From the NCBI GenBank assembly GCA_913774355.1, contig CAJYGB010000035.1, positions 62,001-126,000 of the forward strand: a stretch of DNA of 64,000 nt, written 5' to 3'. Under the pieces are notes generated by a model. That model was not told where the DNA came from. It saw nothing but the letters and a program-made list of their open reading frames with translations, and did no database searches. Below are positions 51,246 through 60,250 of the stretch, one piece after another. A program made the position numbers and the translations under genes. The first letter of the stretch is position 1, and each line of letters starts with the position of its first letter. The stretch is from an uncultured Chryseobacterium sp. (GTDB taxonomy: Bacteria; Bacteroidota; Bacteroidia; Flavobacteriales; Weeksellaceae).

Positions 51246-51688
51246 ATCACATCATAATCCAGTCGGTAATCGGTTTTATCTTTGGTCCAGCTTAATCTTA
51301 AGGTATAATTCCCCATTTTCAGGATCTGAGCGGGAATGATAAAAGATCGGTTCGCATCCAGTTGTACCGCTTTATGAACGTCGAGATTCTGGTCGTCGGT
51401 TCTGTTCAGTACGAATTTTACGGTAGTATTGGAGTTATTGTAATCTTGAGGGAAAGTAATTTTAATGCCGGATTTATCCTGGCTATATACCGGTTTTTCC
51501 TGTAGTTCATCGGCCCGTTTTTTAGCATCGATGACATCCTGGTATTTCAGCTCTTCTTCATAGTAATTGTCCGTTACCATCTCGGAGTTTTTCTGTCCGT
51601 TCGGGAAAAGAAACAGCATCGATAGAATAAATATAATAAATGCTGCTAAAGCGATAAATACGCCATGTCCCCAACTAAAATTTTTCAT
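51236..51688 (-). CDS. ccoH: CcoH/FixH family cbb3 assembly protein
   Basis: A 150-residue protein with one N-terminal membrane helix (GVFIALAAFIIFILSMLFLF) and a small periplasmic beta-rich domain (SGIKITFPQDY..., NRTDDQNLDVHKAVQLDA). The family is required for cbb3 oxidase maturation or copper homeostasis. Located between ccoG and the safE-like gene; overlaps the latter by 10 bases. Length fits FixH. Confidence 0.88.
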   Translation of the reverse strand: MKNFSWGHGVFIALAAFIIFILSMLFLFPNGQKNSEMVTDNYYEEELKYQDVIDAKKRADELQEKPVYSQDKSGIKITFPQDYNNSNTTVKFVLNRTDDQNLDVHKAVQLDANRSFIIPAQILKMGNYTLRLSWTKDKTDYRLDYDVIWK

Positions 51689-51753
51689 TTCTTTTCTTTG
51701 TTATGGATAAAAACCATCACGATGCAGTATTGGACCGTGAGGATTTCTGATGG

Positions 51754-53208
51754 TTAAAACTGTAATTTAAAAGGACCTTCAAAATAGGTCTGGTAAGAAT
51801 CGATCAGCTTGCCGTTCATGTCGTAGACTCCGATCGTAATGTTCTGCTTGGAAAGGTTCATTTCACTTTCAGGGAAGCTGATATTTACGGTTCCTTTAGT
51901 GATTTTATCCCTTTCCACCGGAATTTTGCTTGATCCGCTGTAAATGACCTCGCCGTGCTTAGGCTCAATCACTTTAATGGTCACCAGTTTTTTATCATTC
52001 GTCTTATTGAGGAAGGTATAATTGTAGGTATTGGTAATTTTTCCATCCCTTACAAAGAAGGTGCTTCCTGCCGGCTTGATGAACTTGGCTTCCATTTCCC
52101 CTCTGTTGTAGAGAAGATAGCCAAGGAATGCCGTTAAAAAGACTAGAATAAAGGCAAATCCTTTCATTCTTCCTGAAAACTTAAACTCGGTCTGCTTTTC
52201 AATTTCATTTTCCGTAGCATATCGGATAAGTCCTTTTGGTAAGCCTACTTTTTCCATCACTTCATCACAGGCATCAATACAGGCCGTGCAGTTGACACAT
52301 TCCAGCTGTTGCCCGTCTCTGATGTCGATCCCGGTAGGGCAGACTACGACGCATTGGTGACAGTCGATACAGTCGCCTTTTCCAGCTGCTTTCCGGTCTT
52401 CGCCCTTTCTCCATTTCGCTCTGTTTTCCCCTCTTTTGAAATCGTAGAAAACATTTACCGTGTCTTTATCAATCAGTACACCCTGTAATCTTCCGTATGG
52501 GCAGACTAAAGTACAAACCTGCTCTCTGAACCAGGCAAATACAAAATAAAAGGCTGCCGTAAGAAGGACCATCACGATAAAATTGGTAGGATGTGCAAAC
52601 GGTCCTTCGGAAACGATACGGATCACTTCTTTATACCCCACGATATACATAAACATAAAGTGGGTGATGATTAAGGAGATAAAAATGTAGATTGTCCATT
52701 TCAGTCCTCTCTTCCAGATCTTTTCGGTATTCCATTCCTGTCGGTCGAGCTTCATCTGCTTGTTCCGGTCTCCCTCGATCGCATATTCTATCTTACGGAA
52801 AATCATTTCTAGGAAAATTGTCTGAGGGCAGATCCACCCGCAGAAAATTCTGCCGAAAGCAATCGTAAATACAATGATGAATATCAGAGAGGCAATAGCT
52901 CCCAAAGTTAGGATGAAAAAATCCTGAGGATAGAAAGGCTGTCCGAAAATAAAGAACTCCCTGTCGATCACATTAAATAGGATCAGCGGATTGCCATTGA
53001 TTTTGATAAACGGTACCGCAAAATAAATCAGTAATAAAATATAGCTTACAATATGTCTATAGTTGGTAAATTTCCCTCTGGGTTTTCTGGGATATACCCA
53101 TTTCCTCTTCCCGGACTGATCCATGGTGCCTATAGAATCTCTGTAAGTTTCAGGGTCCAGAACCTGGCCCTGTCCGCCGCGTGCTTCCGTTTCTTCTATG
53201 TTTGACAT
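51754..53208 (-). CDS. ccoG: cytochrome c oxidase accessory protein CcoG
   Basis: A 484-residue membrane iron-sulfur protein needed for cbb3 oxidase maturation, reported as a cupric reductase. Five to six helices in the first half; a FixG-type polyferredoxin part with CIDCHQCVVVCP and CVNCTACIDACDEVM, and the early WICPQTIFLE and EQVCTLVCPYGR motifs. A C-terminal Ig-like domain follows (FNKT... to PFKLQF). Separated from ccoP by a 96-base gap that carries a hairpin and T-run. Confidence 0.95.
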   Translation of the reverse strand: MSNIEETEARGGQGQVLDPETYRDSIGTMDQSGKRKWVYPRKPRGKFTNYRHIVSYILLLIYFAVPFIKINGNPLILFNVIDREFFIFGQPFYPQDFFILTLGAIASLIFIIVFTIAFGRIFCGWICPQTIFLEMIFRKIEYAIEGDRNKQMKLDRQEWNTEKIWKRGLKWTIYIFISLIITHFMFMYIVGYKEVIRIVSEGPFAHPTNFIVMVLLTAAFYFVFAWFREQVCTLVCPYGRLQGVLIDKDTVNVFYDFKRGENRAKWRKGEDRKAAGKGDCIDCHQCVVVCPTGIDIRDGQQLECVNCTACIDACDEVMEKVGLPKGLIRYATENEIEKQTEFKFSGRMKGFAFILVFLTAFLGYLLYNRGEMEAKFIKPAGSTFFVRDGKITNTYNYTFLNKTNDKKLVTIKVIEPKHGEVIYSGSSKIPVERDKITKGTVNISFPESEMNLSKQNITIGVYDMNGKLIDSYQTYFEGPFKLQF

Positions 53209-53221
53209 TTGTAATAGTATT

Positions 53222-53278
53222 TAAAAAAAGAAAAACATAATTCGTTACTATTTTTTAATCTAATAACAAATTATGTTT
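53222..53278 (-). terminator. hairpin with T-run between ccoP and ccoG
   Basis: Arms 53233-53250 and 53261-53278 pair over 18 positions on the minus-strand RNA, including two U-G wobbles that would be A-C mismatches on the plus strand. A T-rich run (TTCTTTTTTT) follows on the minus strand. It is probably a partial terminator or processing site inside the operon. Confidence 0.65.
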
Positions 53279-53304
53279 CTCATATGCTTAATTTTTATTT
53301 AAAA

Positions 53305-54186
53305 TTATTCTTTTTCCCAATGCGCTTCAGTTCCCTGAGGAGCTGCACCGCCCTGAGCTTCTGTTACCGGAGGTAATTCCTGGTTGATGTGGTATACATA
53401 CGCTGCAATCTTTTCGATTTCAGCTCCGGAAACTTCTCCGTTTTTACCGAAGGCTCTCATCGCAGGATTGTTAGGAGAACCGTTCCAGTCCATATGGAAT
53501 ACGTTTTTAAATAACGTTTTCTCCGGCTGGTTGATCCAGTATTTGTCGGTAAGGTTTGGTCCGATACCGCCACCACCATCTTCCTTGTGACAAGAGGCAC
53601 AGTTGGTTTTAAACAATTCCTTCCCTTCTGCAATATTATCTGCTGAATATTTAGCGGTTTCAATCGTTACAGGAGGTTGTGACTTGCTGTATATTTCAAT
53701 CGCTGCAATCTGCTCTTTATATTCCTGCTCGTATTCGTTGATCGGGTGAGCAAAATCGGTGAAAGAGTAGGCTGCTACATAAAGAATACAAAAAGCGGTC
53801 CCAAAGTAGAACAGGCCTACCCACCATTTCGGCAATTGGTTATCCAATTCCATGATTCCGTCGAAACCATGGTCAATAAGAATATCCTTTTCCTCAGCTG
53901 CAGACTGCTTCTTGAATGCTGCGTTGTATAATCTTTTAAAATACGGTACTTTTTTCTCAGCCAGATAAGCTGCCTTTTCTTCAGGAGATAATTTCTTGAA
54001 CTTGTTGTTTTCAACAAGATCTCCGATCGCTCCTTGAATGTACGCCAGAATTCCTGCAATAATTACCGTTCCCCAGAAATAAGGAGAACTTAAGAACGCA
54101 TAACTTTGTACGAACAAATAATAAAAAATAGTTAAAAGTACGATTATGATGAGTATGTTGATAACAACCGGTGTTCTTTGTTTCAT
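53305..54186 (-). CDS. ccoP: cbb3 oxidase subunit III, CcoP
   Basis: A 293-residue membrane-anchored cytochrome c. Two hydrophobic segments near the N-terminus, the FixP signature DGIMELDNQLPKWW (about residue 109) and a third helix (VGLFYFGTAFCILYVAAY), then a single haem-c domain: CASCHKEDG with distal GNPAMRAF-type Met (NNPAMRAFG). Proteobacterial CcoP has two haems; only one CxxCH is present here. It accepts electrons from soluble cytochromes or the bc-type complex and passes them to CcoO. Part of the operon ccoS-ccoNO-ccoQ-ccoP. Confidence 0.95.
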   Translation of the reverse strand: MKQRTPVVINILIIIVLLTIFYYLFVQSYAFLSSPYFWGTVIIAGILAYIQGAIGDLVENNKFKKLSPEEKAAYLAEKKVPYFKRLYNAAFKKQSAAEEKDILIDHGFDGIMELDNQLPKWWVGLFYFGTAFCILYVAAYSFTDFAHPINEYEQEYKEQIAAIEIYSKSQPPVTIETAKYSADNIAEGKELFKTNCASCHKEDGGGGIGPNLTDKYWINQPEKTLFKNVFHMDWNGSPNNPAMRAFGKNGEVSGAEIEKIAAYVYHINQELPPVTEAQGGAAPQGTEAHWEKE

Positions 54187-54193
54187 AATAAAT

Positions 54194-54394
54194 TTAATTT
54201 TTTAGATTAAAATCGTCATCCTGATCATCCTGCAGAGGCGCTTCCTCTTCTTCCTTGTAATATTTTTTAGGCTTGCTAAAAACATAGATCACTAAAGAAA
54301 TGAAGAACAGCAGAAAGAAAATCAGAGCCAAGGTCTGGTAAAAACCAGCGTTGTCGGTATTGGATAAGATGTCTTTAAAATTCTGCGGGATCAT
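54194..54394 (-). CDS. ccoQ: CcoQ/FixQ-like small subunit
   Basis: A 66-residue membrane protein with one helix (FYQTLALIFFLLFFISLVIYVF) followed by a KPKKYY stop-transfer and a strongly acidic tail (EEEEAPLQDDQDDDF). Size, topology and its place between ccoNO and ccoP identify it as CcoQ, which stabilises the oxidase. It follows ccoNO by 17 bases and precedes ccoP by 7. Confidence 0.88.
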   Translation of the reverse strand: MIPQNFKDILSNTDNAGFYQTLALIFFLLFFISLVIYVFSKPKKYYKEEEEAPLQDDQDDDFNLKN

Positions 54395-54411
54395 GATGTG
54401 AACCTTTAATA

Positions 54412-56670
54412 TTAGTTATTACTTGCTGTTTTAATTTCAGTTGTCTTGATATCCGTTCCTAATCTCTGAAGATAAGAGATCAGTGCTACCACTTCTTTCT
54501 TCTCCAGTTCTCCTTTAGGCTTTTGTGCATAAGCCTTTTTCAAATCCGGTGCTTCAGACATGATGTCTCTTACGATTTTGGAAGCCTGGTTGTTAGCCCA
54601 TGAGTTAGCAGAGTCGATTTCAGCTTTGGTATAAGGTACTTCAAAAGCACTCTTCATCAGCTTCATTTTGTCTACCATCTTAGATCGGTCCAGATCGGTA
54701 GCGATCAGCCAAGGGTAACGAGGCATGATAGAACCTGCGGAAGTGGATCTAGGGTTATACATGTGCTTATAATGCCAGGAACTTGGGTTTTTACCTCCTT
54801 CTCTATGTAAATCCGGTCCGGTTCTTTTTGATCCCCAAAGGAAAGGTCTGTCGTAAACGAATTCCCCTGCTTTGGAATACTGCCCGTTCTTACCGTTGAA
54901 TCTTACGATCTCATCTCTGAATGGTCTTACCATCTGTGAGTGACAGGCGTTACATCCTTCTCTGATATAAATATCTCTACCTTCCAGTTCAAGAGGTGAA
55001 TAAGGTTTTACTGCTGAAATCGTCGGTACACTTTTCTTAAGGGAAAGGGTAGGGATAATTTCCACCATACTACCGATAGATATTGTTAGTAAGGATAAAA
55101 TACCCATCAACACAGGAGTTCTTTCCAGCCAAAGGTGGGTTCCTTCTCCCTCTTTACGTTTTTTGCTGATGTTAGCCAAAGCAGGTGCTTCTGCCGGTAC
55201 ATCTTTCTGGAATGATCCTTTTCTTACCGTTGCTACCAGGTTTACAACCATCAGGATAGCTCCTGAAAGGTAGAACAATCCTCCTACAAATCTCATTTTA
55301 AAGTAAGGAATGATTGCTGTTACAGTGTCCAGCCAGTTTTTCCAAACCAATGTTCCGTCCGGGTTGAACTGCTTCCACATTAACCCTTGCGTAAAACCTG
55401 AAATATACATCGGTACCGCATAGAAAATGATACCCAAAGTACCTAACCAGAAATGCCAGTTAGCCAGTTTCACAGAATATAATTTCGTTCTCCAAAGAAT
55501 TGGGATCAGATAATAGATTACCCCGAATGCCATGAAACCATTCCATCCAAGGGCACCTAAGTGTACGTGTCCGATAACCCAGTCTGTAAAGTGACCGATT
55601 TTATTGATGTTTTTTGTTGCCAATAATGGTCCTTCAAACGTTGCCATCCCATAACAAGTTACAGCTACAACGAAAAATTTAAGAATAGGATTTTCCCTTA
55701 CTTTATCCCAGGCACCTCTTAAGGTAAGAAGTCCGTTCAGCATTCCTCCCCATGACGGTGCGATCAGCATGATCGAAAATCCTGTTCCTACAGCCTGAGC
55801 CCAGGCCGGAAGAGCAGTATACTGAAGGTGGTGAGGGCCAGCCCAGATGTACACGAAGATCAAAGACCAGAAGTGAATGATCGATAATTTATAAGAGAAT
55901 ACAGGTCTGTCTGCTGCTTTCGGTAAGAAATAATACATCAGACCAAGTACCGGCGTTGTAAGAACGAATGCTACGGCATTGTGTCCGTACCACCATTGTA
56001 CGATAGCGTCTTTTACCCCTGCATAAGCTGAATAAGACTTCCATCCTGTAAAAGAAAGAGGCACCTCAAGGTTGTTGAAGATGTGCAGCATCGCTACTGC
56101 AATCCATGTACCTACATAGAACCAGATCGCTACGTAAAGGTGTCTTACCCTTCTTTTGGCAATAGTCAGGAACATATTCGCTCCGAAAATGATCCATGAG
56201 AAGGCGATCAGAATATCGATTGGCCATTCGTGCTCTGCGTATTCTTTGGAAGTGTTAATTCCCATGAAGAACGTTACGTACGTTACAAGGATCATAATCT
56301 GCCATGTCCAGAAATGGATCCAGGATAAGGTATCGCTGTACATTCTTGTTTTTAATAATCTCTGTAAAGAGTAGTACACCCCTACATAAACCACATTCAT
56401 TACGAATGCAAAAATTACAGTGGTCGTGTGCAACATCCTGATTCTTCCGAACCCGAATGCACCATGCGTTTTTATCAATCCGTCGATACCGCCACCTAAA
56501 CTTTTAATGGTAGTATCATCAGTTCCGAAAATAAATTCCGGAAGCTCAGGATAGAAAAGCATCAATGCCGCCGTAAGCCCGAATAAAAACCCTATGATCC
56601 CGAAAGCTACGGTCGCATAGAGGAATGCCCGGACAATACTGTTGTCATAACTAAACTTTTGTGTTTCCAT
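54412..56670 (-). CDS. ccoNO: fused cbb3 oxidase subunits I and II (CcoNO)
   Basis: A 752-residue fusion. Residues 1 to about 490 are CcoN, the haem-copper catalytic subunit, with about twelve helices: HTTTVIFAFV, HNAVAFVLTTPVLG, GPHHLQYTALP (copper B His pair) and GHVHLGALGWNGF (haem ligands). A linker (about 490-515) leads to CcoO with one helix and a c-type haem site GCNACHSQMVRPF at about residue 571. Reduces oxygen to water at high affinity and pumps protons. Gene fusion of ccoN and ccoO is usual in Bacteroidetes. Preceded by ccoS with 5 bases between. Confidence 0.96.
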   Translation of the reverse strand: METQKFSYDNSIVRAFLYATVAFGIIGFLFGLTAALMLFYPELPEFIFGTDDTTIKSLGGGIDGLIKTHGAFGFGRIRMLHTTTVIFAFVMNVVYVGVYYSLQRLLKTRMYSDTLSWIHFWTWQIMILVTYVTFFMGINTSKEYAEHEWPIDILIAFSWIIFGANMFLTIAKRRVRHLYVAIWFYVGTWIAVAMLHIFNNLEVPLSFTGWKSYSAYAGVKDAIVQWWYGHNAVAFVLTTPVLGLMYYFLPKAADRPVFSYKLSIIHFWSLIFVYIWAGPHHLQYTALPAWAQAVGTGFSIMLIAPSWGGMLNGLLTLRGAWDKVRENPILKFFVVAVTCYGMATFEGPLLATKNINKIGHFTDWVIGHVHLGALGWNGFMAFGVIYYLIPILWRTKLYSVKLANWHFWLGTLGIIFYAVPMYISGFTQGLMWKQFNPDGTLVWKNWLDTVTAIIPYFKMRFVGGLFYLSGAILMVVNLVATVRKGSFQKDVPAEAPALANISKKRKEGEGTHLWLERTPVLMGILSLLTISIGSMVEIIPTLSLKKSVPTISAVKPYSPLELEGRDIYIREGCNACHSQMVRPFRDEIVRFNGKNGQYSKAGEFVYDRPFLWGSKRTGPDLHREGGKNPSSWHYKHMYNPRSTSAGSIMPRYPWLIATDLDRSKMVDKMKLMKSAFEVPYTKAEIDSANSWANNQASKIVRDIMSEAPDLKKAYAQKPKGELEKKEVVALISYLQRLGTDIKTTEIKTASNN

Positions 56671-56675
56671 ATCAA

Positions 56676-56900
56676 CTATTCACTTTTATCTTCAATTTTA
56701 TTATTTTCTCCTTTTTCTTTCGTGTCTTCTTTGTCGTCGGATTCTTCCTTTTCCTTGATTTCATCGGAGTCGAACAGAATTCTTACAGCAGGGGATTCAT
56801 CATCCTCAAACTGCCCTTTTCTCGCGTAGATAATAAACACGACCAGGAAAACAGCAGCTAAAGAAACACTGCAAAGGATCATTAAATACAGAATATCCAT
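56676..56900 (-). CDS. ccoS: cbb3 assembly protein CcoS
   Basis: A 74-residue protein: one membrane helix (LYLMILCSVSLAAVFLVVFII) followed by the FixS/CcoS phrase YARKGQFEDDESPAVRIL and an acidic tail. It is needed for insertion of haem and copper into the oxidase. First gene of the structural operon; its promoter region carries a Crp/Fnr-like box and -7 elements. Confidence 0.93.
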   Translation of the reverse strand: MDILYLMILCSVSLAAVFLVVFIIYARKGQFEDDESPAVRILFDSDEIKEKEESDDKEDTKEKGENNKIEDKSE

Positions 56901-56907
56901 TAGACAA

Positions 56908-56939
56908 CAAAATTAACCTATTTTCGGGGTTCAAATTTA
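56908..56939 (-). promoter_or_regulatory. -7/-33 elements upstream of ccoS
   Basis: On the minus strand TAATTTTG (56915-56908) and TAAATTTG (56939-56932) both fit TAnnTTTG. The TTTG of the second one lies 16 bases before the first and may serve as its -33 box. Confidence 0.5.
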
Positions 56940-56950
56940 ATGAAAAATAA

Positions 56951-56962
56951 TGACTTTCATCA
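56951..56962. promoter_or_regulatory. Crp/Fnr-like box upstream of ccoS
   Basis: TGAC-TTTC-ATCA, which reads TGAT-N4-GTCA on the transcribed (minus) strand, is the same half-site pair as the box at 59457-59468. It lies about 51-62 bases before the ccoS start and is suited to activation of the oxidase operon. Confidence 0.5.
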
Positions 56963-57009
56963 CGAAATACGGGTTTTGGATAATTTAAAATCAGTCTAAA
57001 TAAGCCTGT

Positions 57010-59391
57010 TTATGCCTGGTTTTTGAAATATTTTCTGCCAAGAATCCAGGTTGAAAGTGTCGTAAATGAAACTACCGTAATCGAACTTGCCGGCATGATC
57101 AAAGCGGCAAAAAGAGGATGCATATGACCTGTAACTGCGTAACTTAAACCGACGATATTGTAAAGAAAACTAATTATAAATGTGATTTTCACAATCTTGA
57201 TCGAACCTTTGCATACATTCAGGTAGCGATCCAGCGTTACTACTTTTTCACCGTTCATAATCACATCTGAAGATGGGGTAAAACTGTTGGAATCATCGGC
57301 AATTGCAATTCCCACATTACTCTGTTTCAGCGCACCTGCATCGTTTAGTCCATCGCCGAGCATAACGACTTTCATATTTTGACTCTGAAGATTCTGGATG
57401 TAGTTCAGTTTATCCTCAGGATTTTGGTTGAATGCCATGGATTTGTAGTTCGGAATCAGTTCTTTAAGCTGATCTTCCTCCGAAGAATTGTCGCCGCTCA
57501 GAATATAAACTTTATAATTTGTCAGCTTTCTGAAAAGGTCTTTCAGGTTCTCACGGTATTCATTTTTAAAGATAAATTTTCCTAAAAACTCATTATTCTT
57601 ACTCACATATACGGCAGTCTCAAGGTTTTTGGATTCCTGATTGTTGTATTTTGCCGATCCGATTTTGTAAATATTTCCTCTTACGCTTGCCTCATACCCC
57701 TTTCCTGAAATCTCCCTGAAATGTTCCGCCGGGAAATATTCATCCTTAACCTCGATGAATTCATACAGCGATTTGGAAAGCGGATGGTTGGAATTTTTAA
57801 GCAGGGTCTTGATATTCAATGAATCAAATTCTGAAATCTCAGCACCTTCATATCTTATATTTGACTTTTTGCGGTGGGTGATGGTTCCTGTCTTGTCAAA
57901 AACAATCGTATCCAGTTTTGCAATTTTCTCAATCGTTAAGGTATCTTTTACATAGAATTTATTCCTGCCTAAAATCCTCATAATGTGACCGAACGTGAAC
58001 GGAGCCGAAAGCGCAAGCGCACAAGGGCACGCAATGATCAGGATGGCGGAAATAACCTGGAACATTTTCTCCATATCAACTGTTGCCCAGTAAATTCCAG
58101 CAACAAGGGCAATGCCTAAAATTATGAATGTGAAATATTTACTGATGGTGTTCGTCAATGTATCCAGTCCGGTCTCGTGCTTTTTAAAGGCTTCTTTGTT
58201 CCACAGTTGTGTCAGGTAACTCTGATCTACATCCTTAATTACTTCCAGTTCCAGCGAAGAGCCGATCTGCTTGCCTCCGGCGAAGATCTTATCACCCGGC
58301 TGTTTGCTGATGCTTTCGCTTTCCCCCGTGATAAAACTGTTGTCGATGTTTCCTTCTCCGCTGATCAGAATAGCGTCCACCGGAATGATTTCCTGGTTTC
58401 TCACTAAAATCCGGTCTCCAACCTTAACATCTGAAAGCAAAATATTTTCCTGCTTCCCTTCAAAATCAACCTTCGTTACGGCAATAGGGTAAAACGATTT
58501 GTAATCCCGGTCGTACGAAAGCGCGTTGTAAGTCCTCTTCTGGAAAATCTTACCCAGGAGCATGAAGAACAGAAGTCCGCAGAGTGTATCAAAATAGCCC
58601 GGACCGTAATTGGTCGCCACTTCGTACAGACTTCGTCCGAAAAGAACGATAATTCCCAGCACAATCGGAACGTCGATATTCACGATCCTGTTTTTAAGGC
58701 CGTACCAGGCCGATTTATAATAATCCGATGCGGAATAGACCACCACTGGAATCGCCAGTAAACACATCAGAGCCCTGAAAAGCCCTTTGTAATGTTCCAT
58801 CCAGTAATCTTCGCCGCCGATGTATTCCGGAAATGCCAGAAACATTCCGTTTCCGAAGGCAAAAGCGGCTATGGCAAACTTTACCAGCAGCGATTTGTCA
58901 AGATGTTCCACATTTTTGTCCGCTGTTTCAAGGCTAATGACCGGCTTGTAACCTAAATTGGTTAAAAAGTTAGCTAATTCGCTTAATTTAAGTTCGTTAT
59001 GGTTAAAAGAAATTTGTAAGGTCTTTCTGGTGAAGTTAACCTGGGAATATTTAATGCTCTTGTTCAAAGTATGCAGGCTTTCCAGCAGCCAGATACACGA
59101 CGAACAGTGAATGACGGGAATCTTGAAAGTCACTAAACTTGTACCTCCTTCCGAAAAATCCGTTACCTTATCGAAAATTTCCTGAGCATCAAGATATTCA
59201 AACTGTGATGAGCTTTCATCCGGCCGGATGCCTGCCCTCTTGTTTAATTCGTAAAAATTACTTAAATTGTTGGTATTCAGAATTTCGTAAACAGACTTAC
59301 AACCATTGCAGCAGAAAGTCTTTTCATCAAACAGAATTCTTTCCTTTTCGATCTCTTGACCACAATGAAAACAGTTCTCGCTCACCTCCAT
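57010..59391 (-). CDS. ccoI: copper-transporting P-type ATPase CcoI
   Basis: A 793-residue P1B-ATPase that supplies copper for cbb3 oxidase. N-terminal Cys-rich metal domain (ENCFHCGQEIEKERI, then CCNGC) and a heavy-metal-associated domain with HCSSCIWLLESL. Eight helices; the CPC ion site in IACPCALALS; phosphorylation site DKTGTIT; ATP-binding HPLSKS; and GDGLNDAGAL. Length fits CcoI. It reads away from the divergent Crp/Fnr gene; TAATTTTG at 59413-59406 is a suitable -7 box. No terminator separates it from ccoS. Confidence 0.95.
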   Translation of the reverse strand: MEVSENCFHCGQEIEKERILFDEKTFCCNGCKSVYEILNTNNLSNFYELNKRAGIRPDESSSQFEYLDAQEIFDKVTDFSEGGTSLVTFKIPVIHCSSCIWLLESLHTLNKSIKYSQVNFTRKTLQISFNHNELKLSELANFLTNLGYKPVISLETADKNVEHLDKSLLVKFAIAAFAFGNGMFLAFPEYIGGEDYWMEHYKGLFRALMCLLAIPVVVYSASDYYKSAWYGLKNRIVNIDVPIVLGIIVLFGRSLYEVATNYGPGYFDTLCGLLFFMLLGKIFQKRTYNALSYDRDYKSFYPIAVTKVDFEGKQENILLSDVKVGDRILVRNQEIIPVDAILISGEGNIDNSFITGESESISKQPGDKIFAGGKQIGSSLELEVIKDVDQSYLTQLWNKEAFKKHETGLDTLTNTISKYFTFIILGIALVAGIYWATVDMEKMFQVISAILIIACPCALALSAPFTFGHIMRILGRNKFYVKDTLTIEKIAKLDTIVFDKTGTITHRKKSNIRYEGAEISEFDSLNIKTLLKNSNHPLSKSLYEFIEVKDEYFPAEHFREISGKGYEASVRGNIYKIGSAKYNNQESKNLETAVYVSKNNEFLGKFIFKNEYRENLKDLFRKLTNYKVYILSGDNSSEEDQLKELIPNYKSMAFNQNPEDKLNYIQNLQSQNMKVVMLGDGLNDAGALKQSNVGIAIADDSNSFTPSSDVIMNGEKVVTLDRYLNVCKGSIKIVKITFIISFLYNIVGLSYAVTGHMHPLFAALIMPASSITVVSFTTLSTWILGRKYFKNQA

Positions 59392-59425
59392 AAATTATTG
59401 AACTACAAAATTATAACAATTTTTT

Positions 59426-59456
59426 TTGTTTATCGGATTAAAAAGTTCTATTTTTG
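59426..59456 (+). promoter_or_regulatory. Bacteroidetes-type promoter of the crp/fnr-type gene
   Basis: TTG (59426-59428), 20 bases, TATTTTTG (59449-59456). The Crp/Fnr-like box starts at the next base. Confidence 0.65.
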
Positions 59457-59468
59457 TGATAAATGTCA
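59457..59468. promoter_or_regulatory. Crp/Fnr-like box at the regulator start
   Basis: TGAT-AAAT-GTCA directly follows the -7 box, at the predicted transcription start, so binding there would block or tune the regulator gene. It is about 60 bases from the predicted ccoI start site, the usual distance for activation from upstream. Confidence 0.55.
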
Positions 59469-59474
59469 TATAGA

Positions 59475-60188
59475 ATGTCGCAGGAACAACAGATTGCAAT
59501 TGAAGAGAGATTTGCCAGAGTTTTTAGTGATAAATCGTTTAAGGAAAGACTTTCCAGCGCCGATTTTGAAAAATATATCAATGGTAAAAAGAAATTTTCT
59601 TTTCAGAAGCATGATACTATTTTCGAGGACGGCGAAACACCGAAAGGCGTTTTTGTATTGGAAAAAGGGGCAGCTAAGCTTTCCAAATCAGGAGCTTTCG
59701 GAAAAGACCAGATTTTACGGTTCATCAAAGAGGGCGATATCATCGGTTACCGCTCTTTGCTTTGCGGTGAAAATTTCCAGGCCAAAGCCGAAGCGATGAC
59801 CGATATCGAAGCGACTTTTTTACCGGCCGACATTTTTATGTATCTTCTGGAAGTAGATCCTCAGCTTTCTTTTGTAATGCTTCAGAAAATCGCCTACGAG
59901 CTGGGAGAATCTTCCAACACCATCACTTTCCTGGCACAGAAAACCGTCCGCGAAAGACTCGCTGAAATTTTATTGCTTTTAGAGCAGAAATTAGGTGTTG
60001 ATCCGGAAGGCTTCATCAAAATTTCTTTGACAAGAGAAGAAATTGCCAACATCATCGGGACGGCTACCGAAAGTGCCATCCGTCTGATCTCCGAATTCAA
60101 AGGTGACCAGCTCATCGAAGTAGACGGGCGGAACATCAAAATTCTCAACCACGACAAATTAATGAAACTCGGTCACGTAGTTTTATAA
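59475..60188 (+). CDS. Crp/Fnr-family transcriptional regulator
   Basis: A 237-residue regulator (from the second ATG). N-terminal cyclic-nucleotide-binding-like beta-roll (GVFVLEKGAAKLSK, FIKEGDIIGYRSL), a long dimer helix (VDPQLSFVMLQKIAYELGESSN) and a C-terminal winged helix-turn-helix (LTREEIANIIGTATESAIRLI). The recognition helix keeps the Glu and Arg used by this family to read TGA half-sites. There is no N-terminal Cys cluster, so it is not an iron-sulfur FNR; its signal is unknown. It sits divergent to ccoI and shares the box at 59457-59468. The ATG at 59463 lies inside that box, so 59475 is preferred. Confidence 0.88.
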   Translation: MSQEQQIAIEERFARVFSDKSFKERLSSADFEKYINGKKKFSFQKHDTIFEDGETPKGVFVLEKGAAKLSKSGAFGKDQILRFIKEGDIIGYRSLLCGENFQAKAEAMTDIEATFLPADIFMYLLEVDPQLSFVMLQKIAYELGESSNTITFLAQKTVRERLAEILLLLEQKLGVDPEGFIKISLTREEIANIIGTATESAIRLISEFKGDQLIEVDGRNIKILNHDKLMKLGHVVL

Positions 60189-60203
60189 ATCATACAAAAC
60201 TTT

Positions 60204-60228
60204 AAGTCGGCTCAGTGCCGACTTTTTA
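60204..60228 (+). terminator. rho-independent terminator
   Basis: AAGTCGGC / GCCGACTT with a 5-base loop and T-run, after the regulator gene. Confidence 0.85.
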
Positions 60229-60250
60229 ACTTTTAAAAAATAGATACATT

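Noticed and set aside
59475..60188. Oxygen-sensing FNR with an iron-sulfur cluster
   Set aside because: Only a single internal Cys is seen; the N-terminal cluster is absent.
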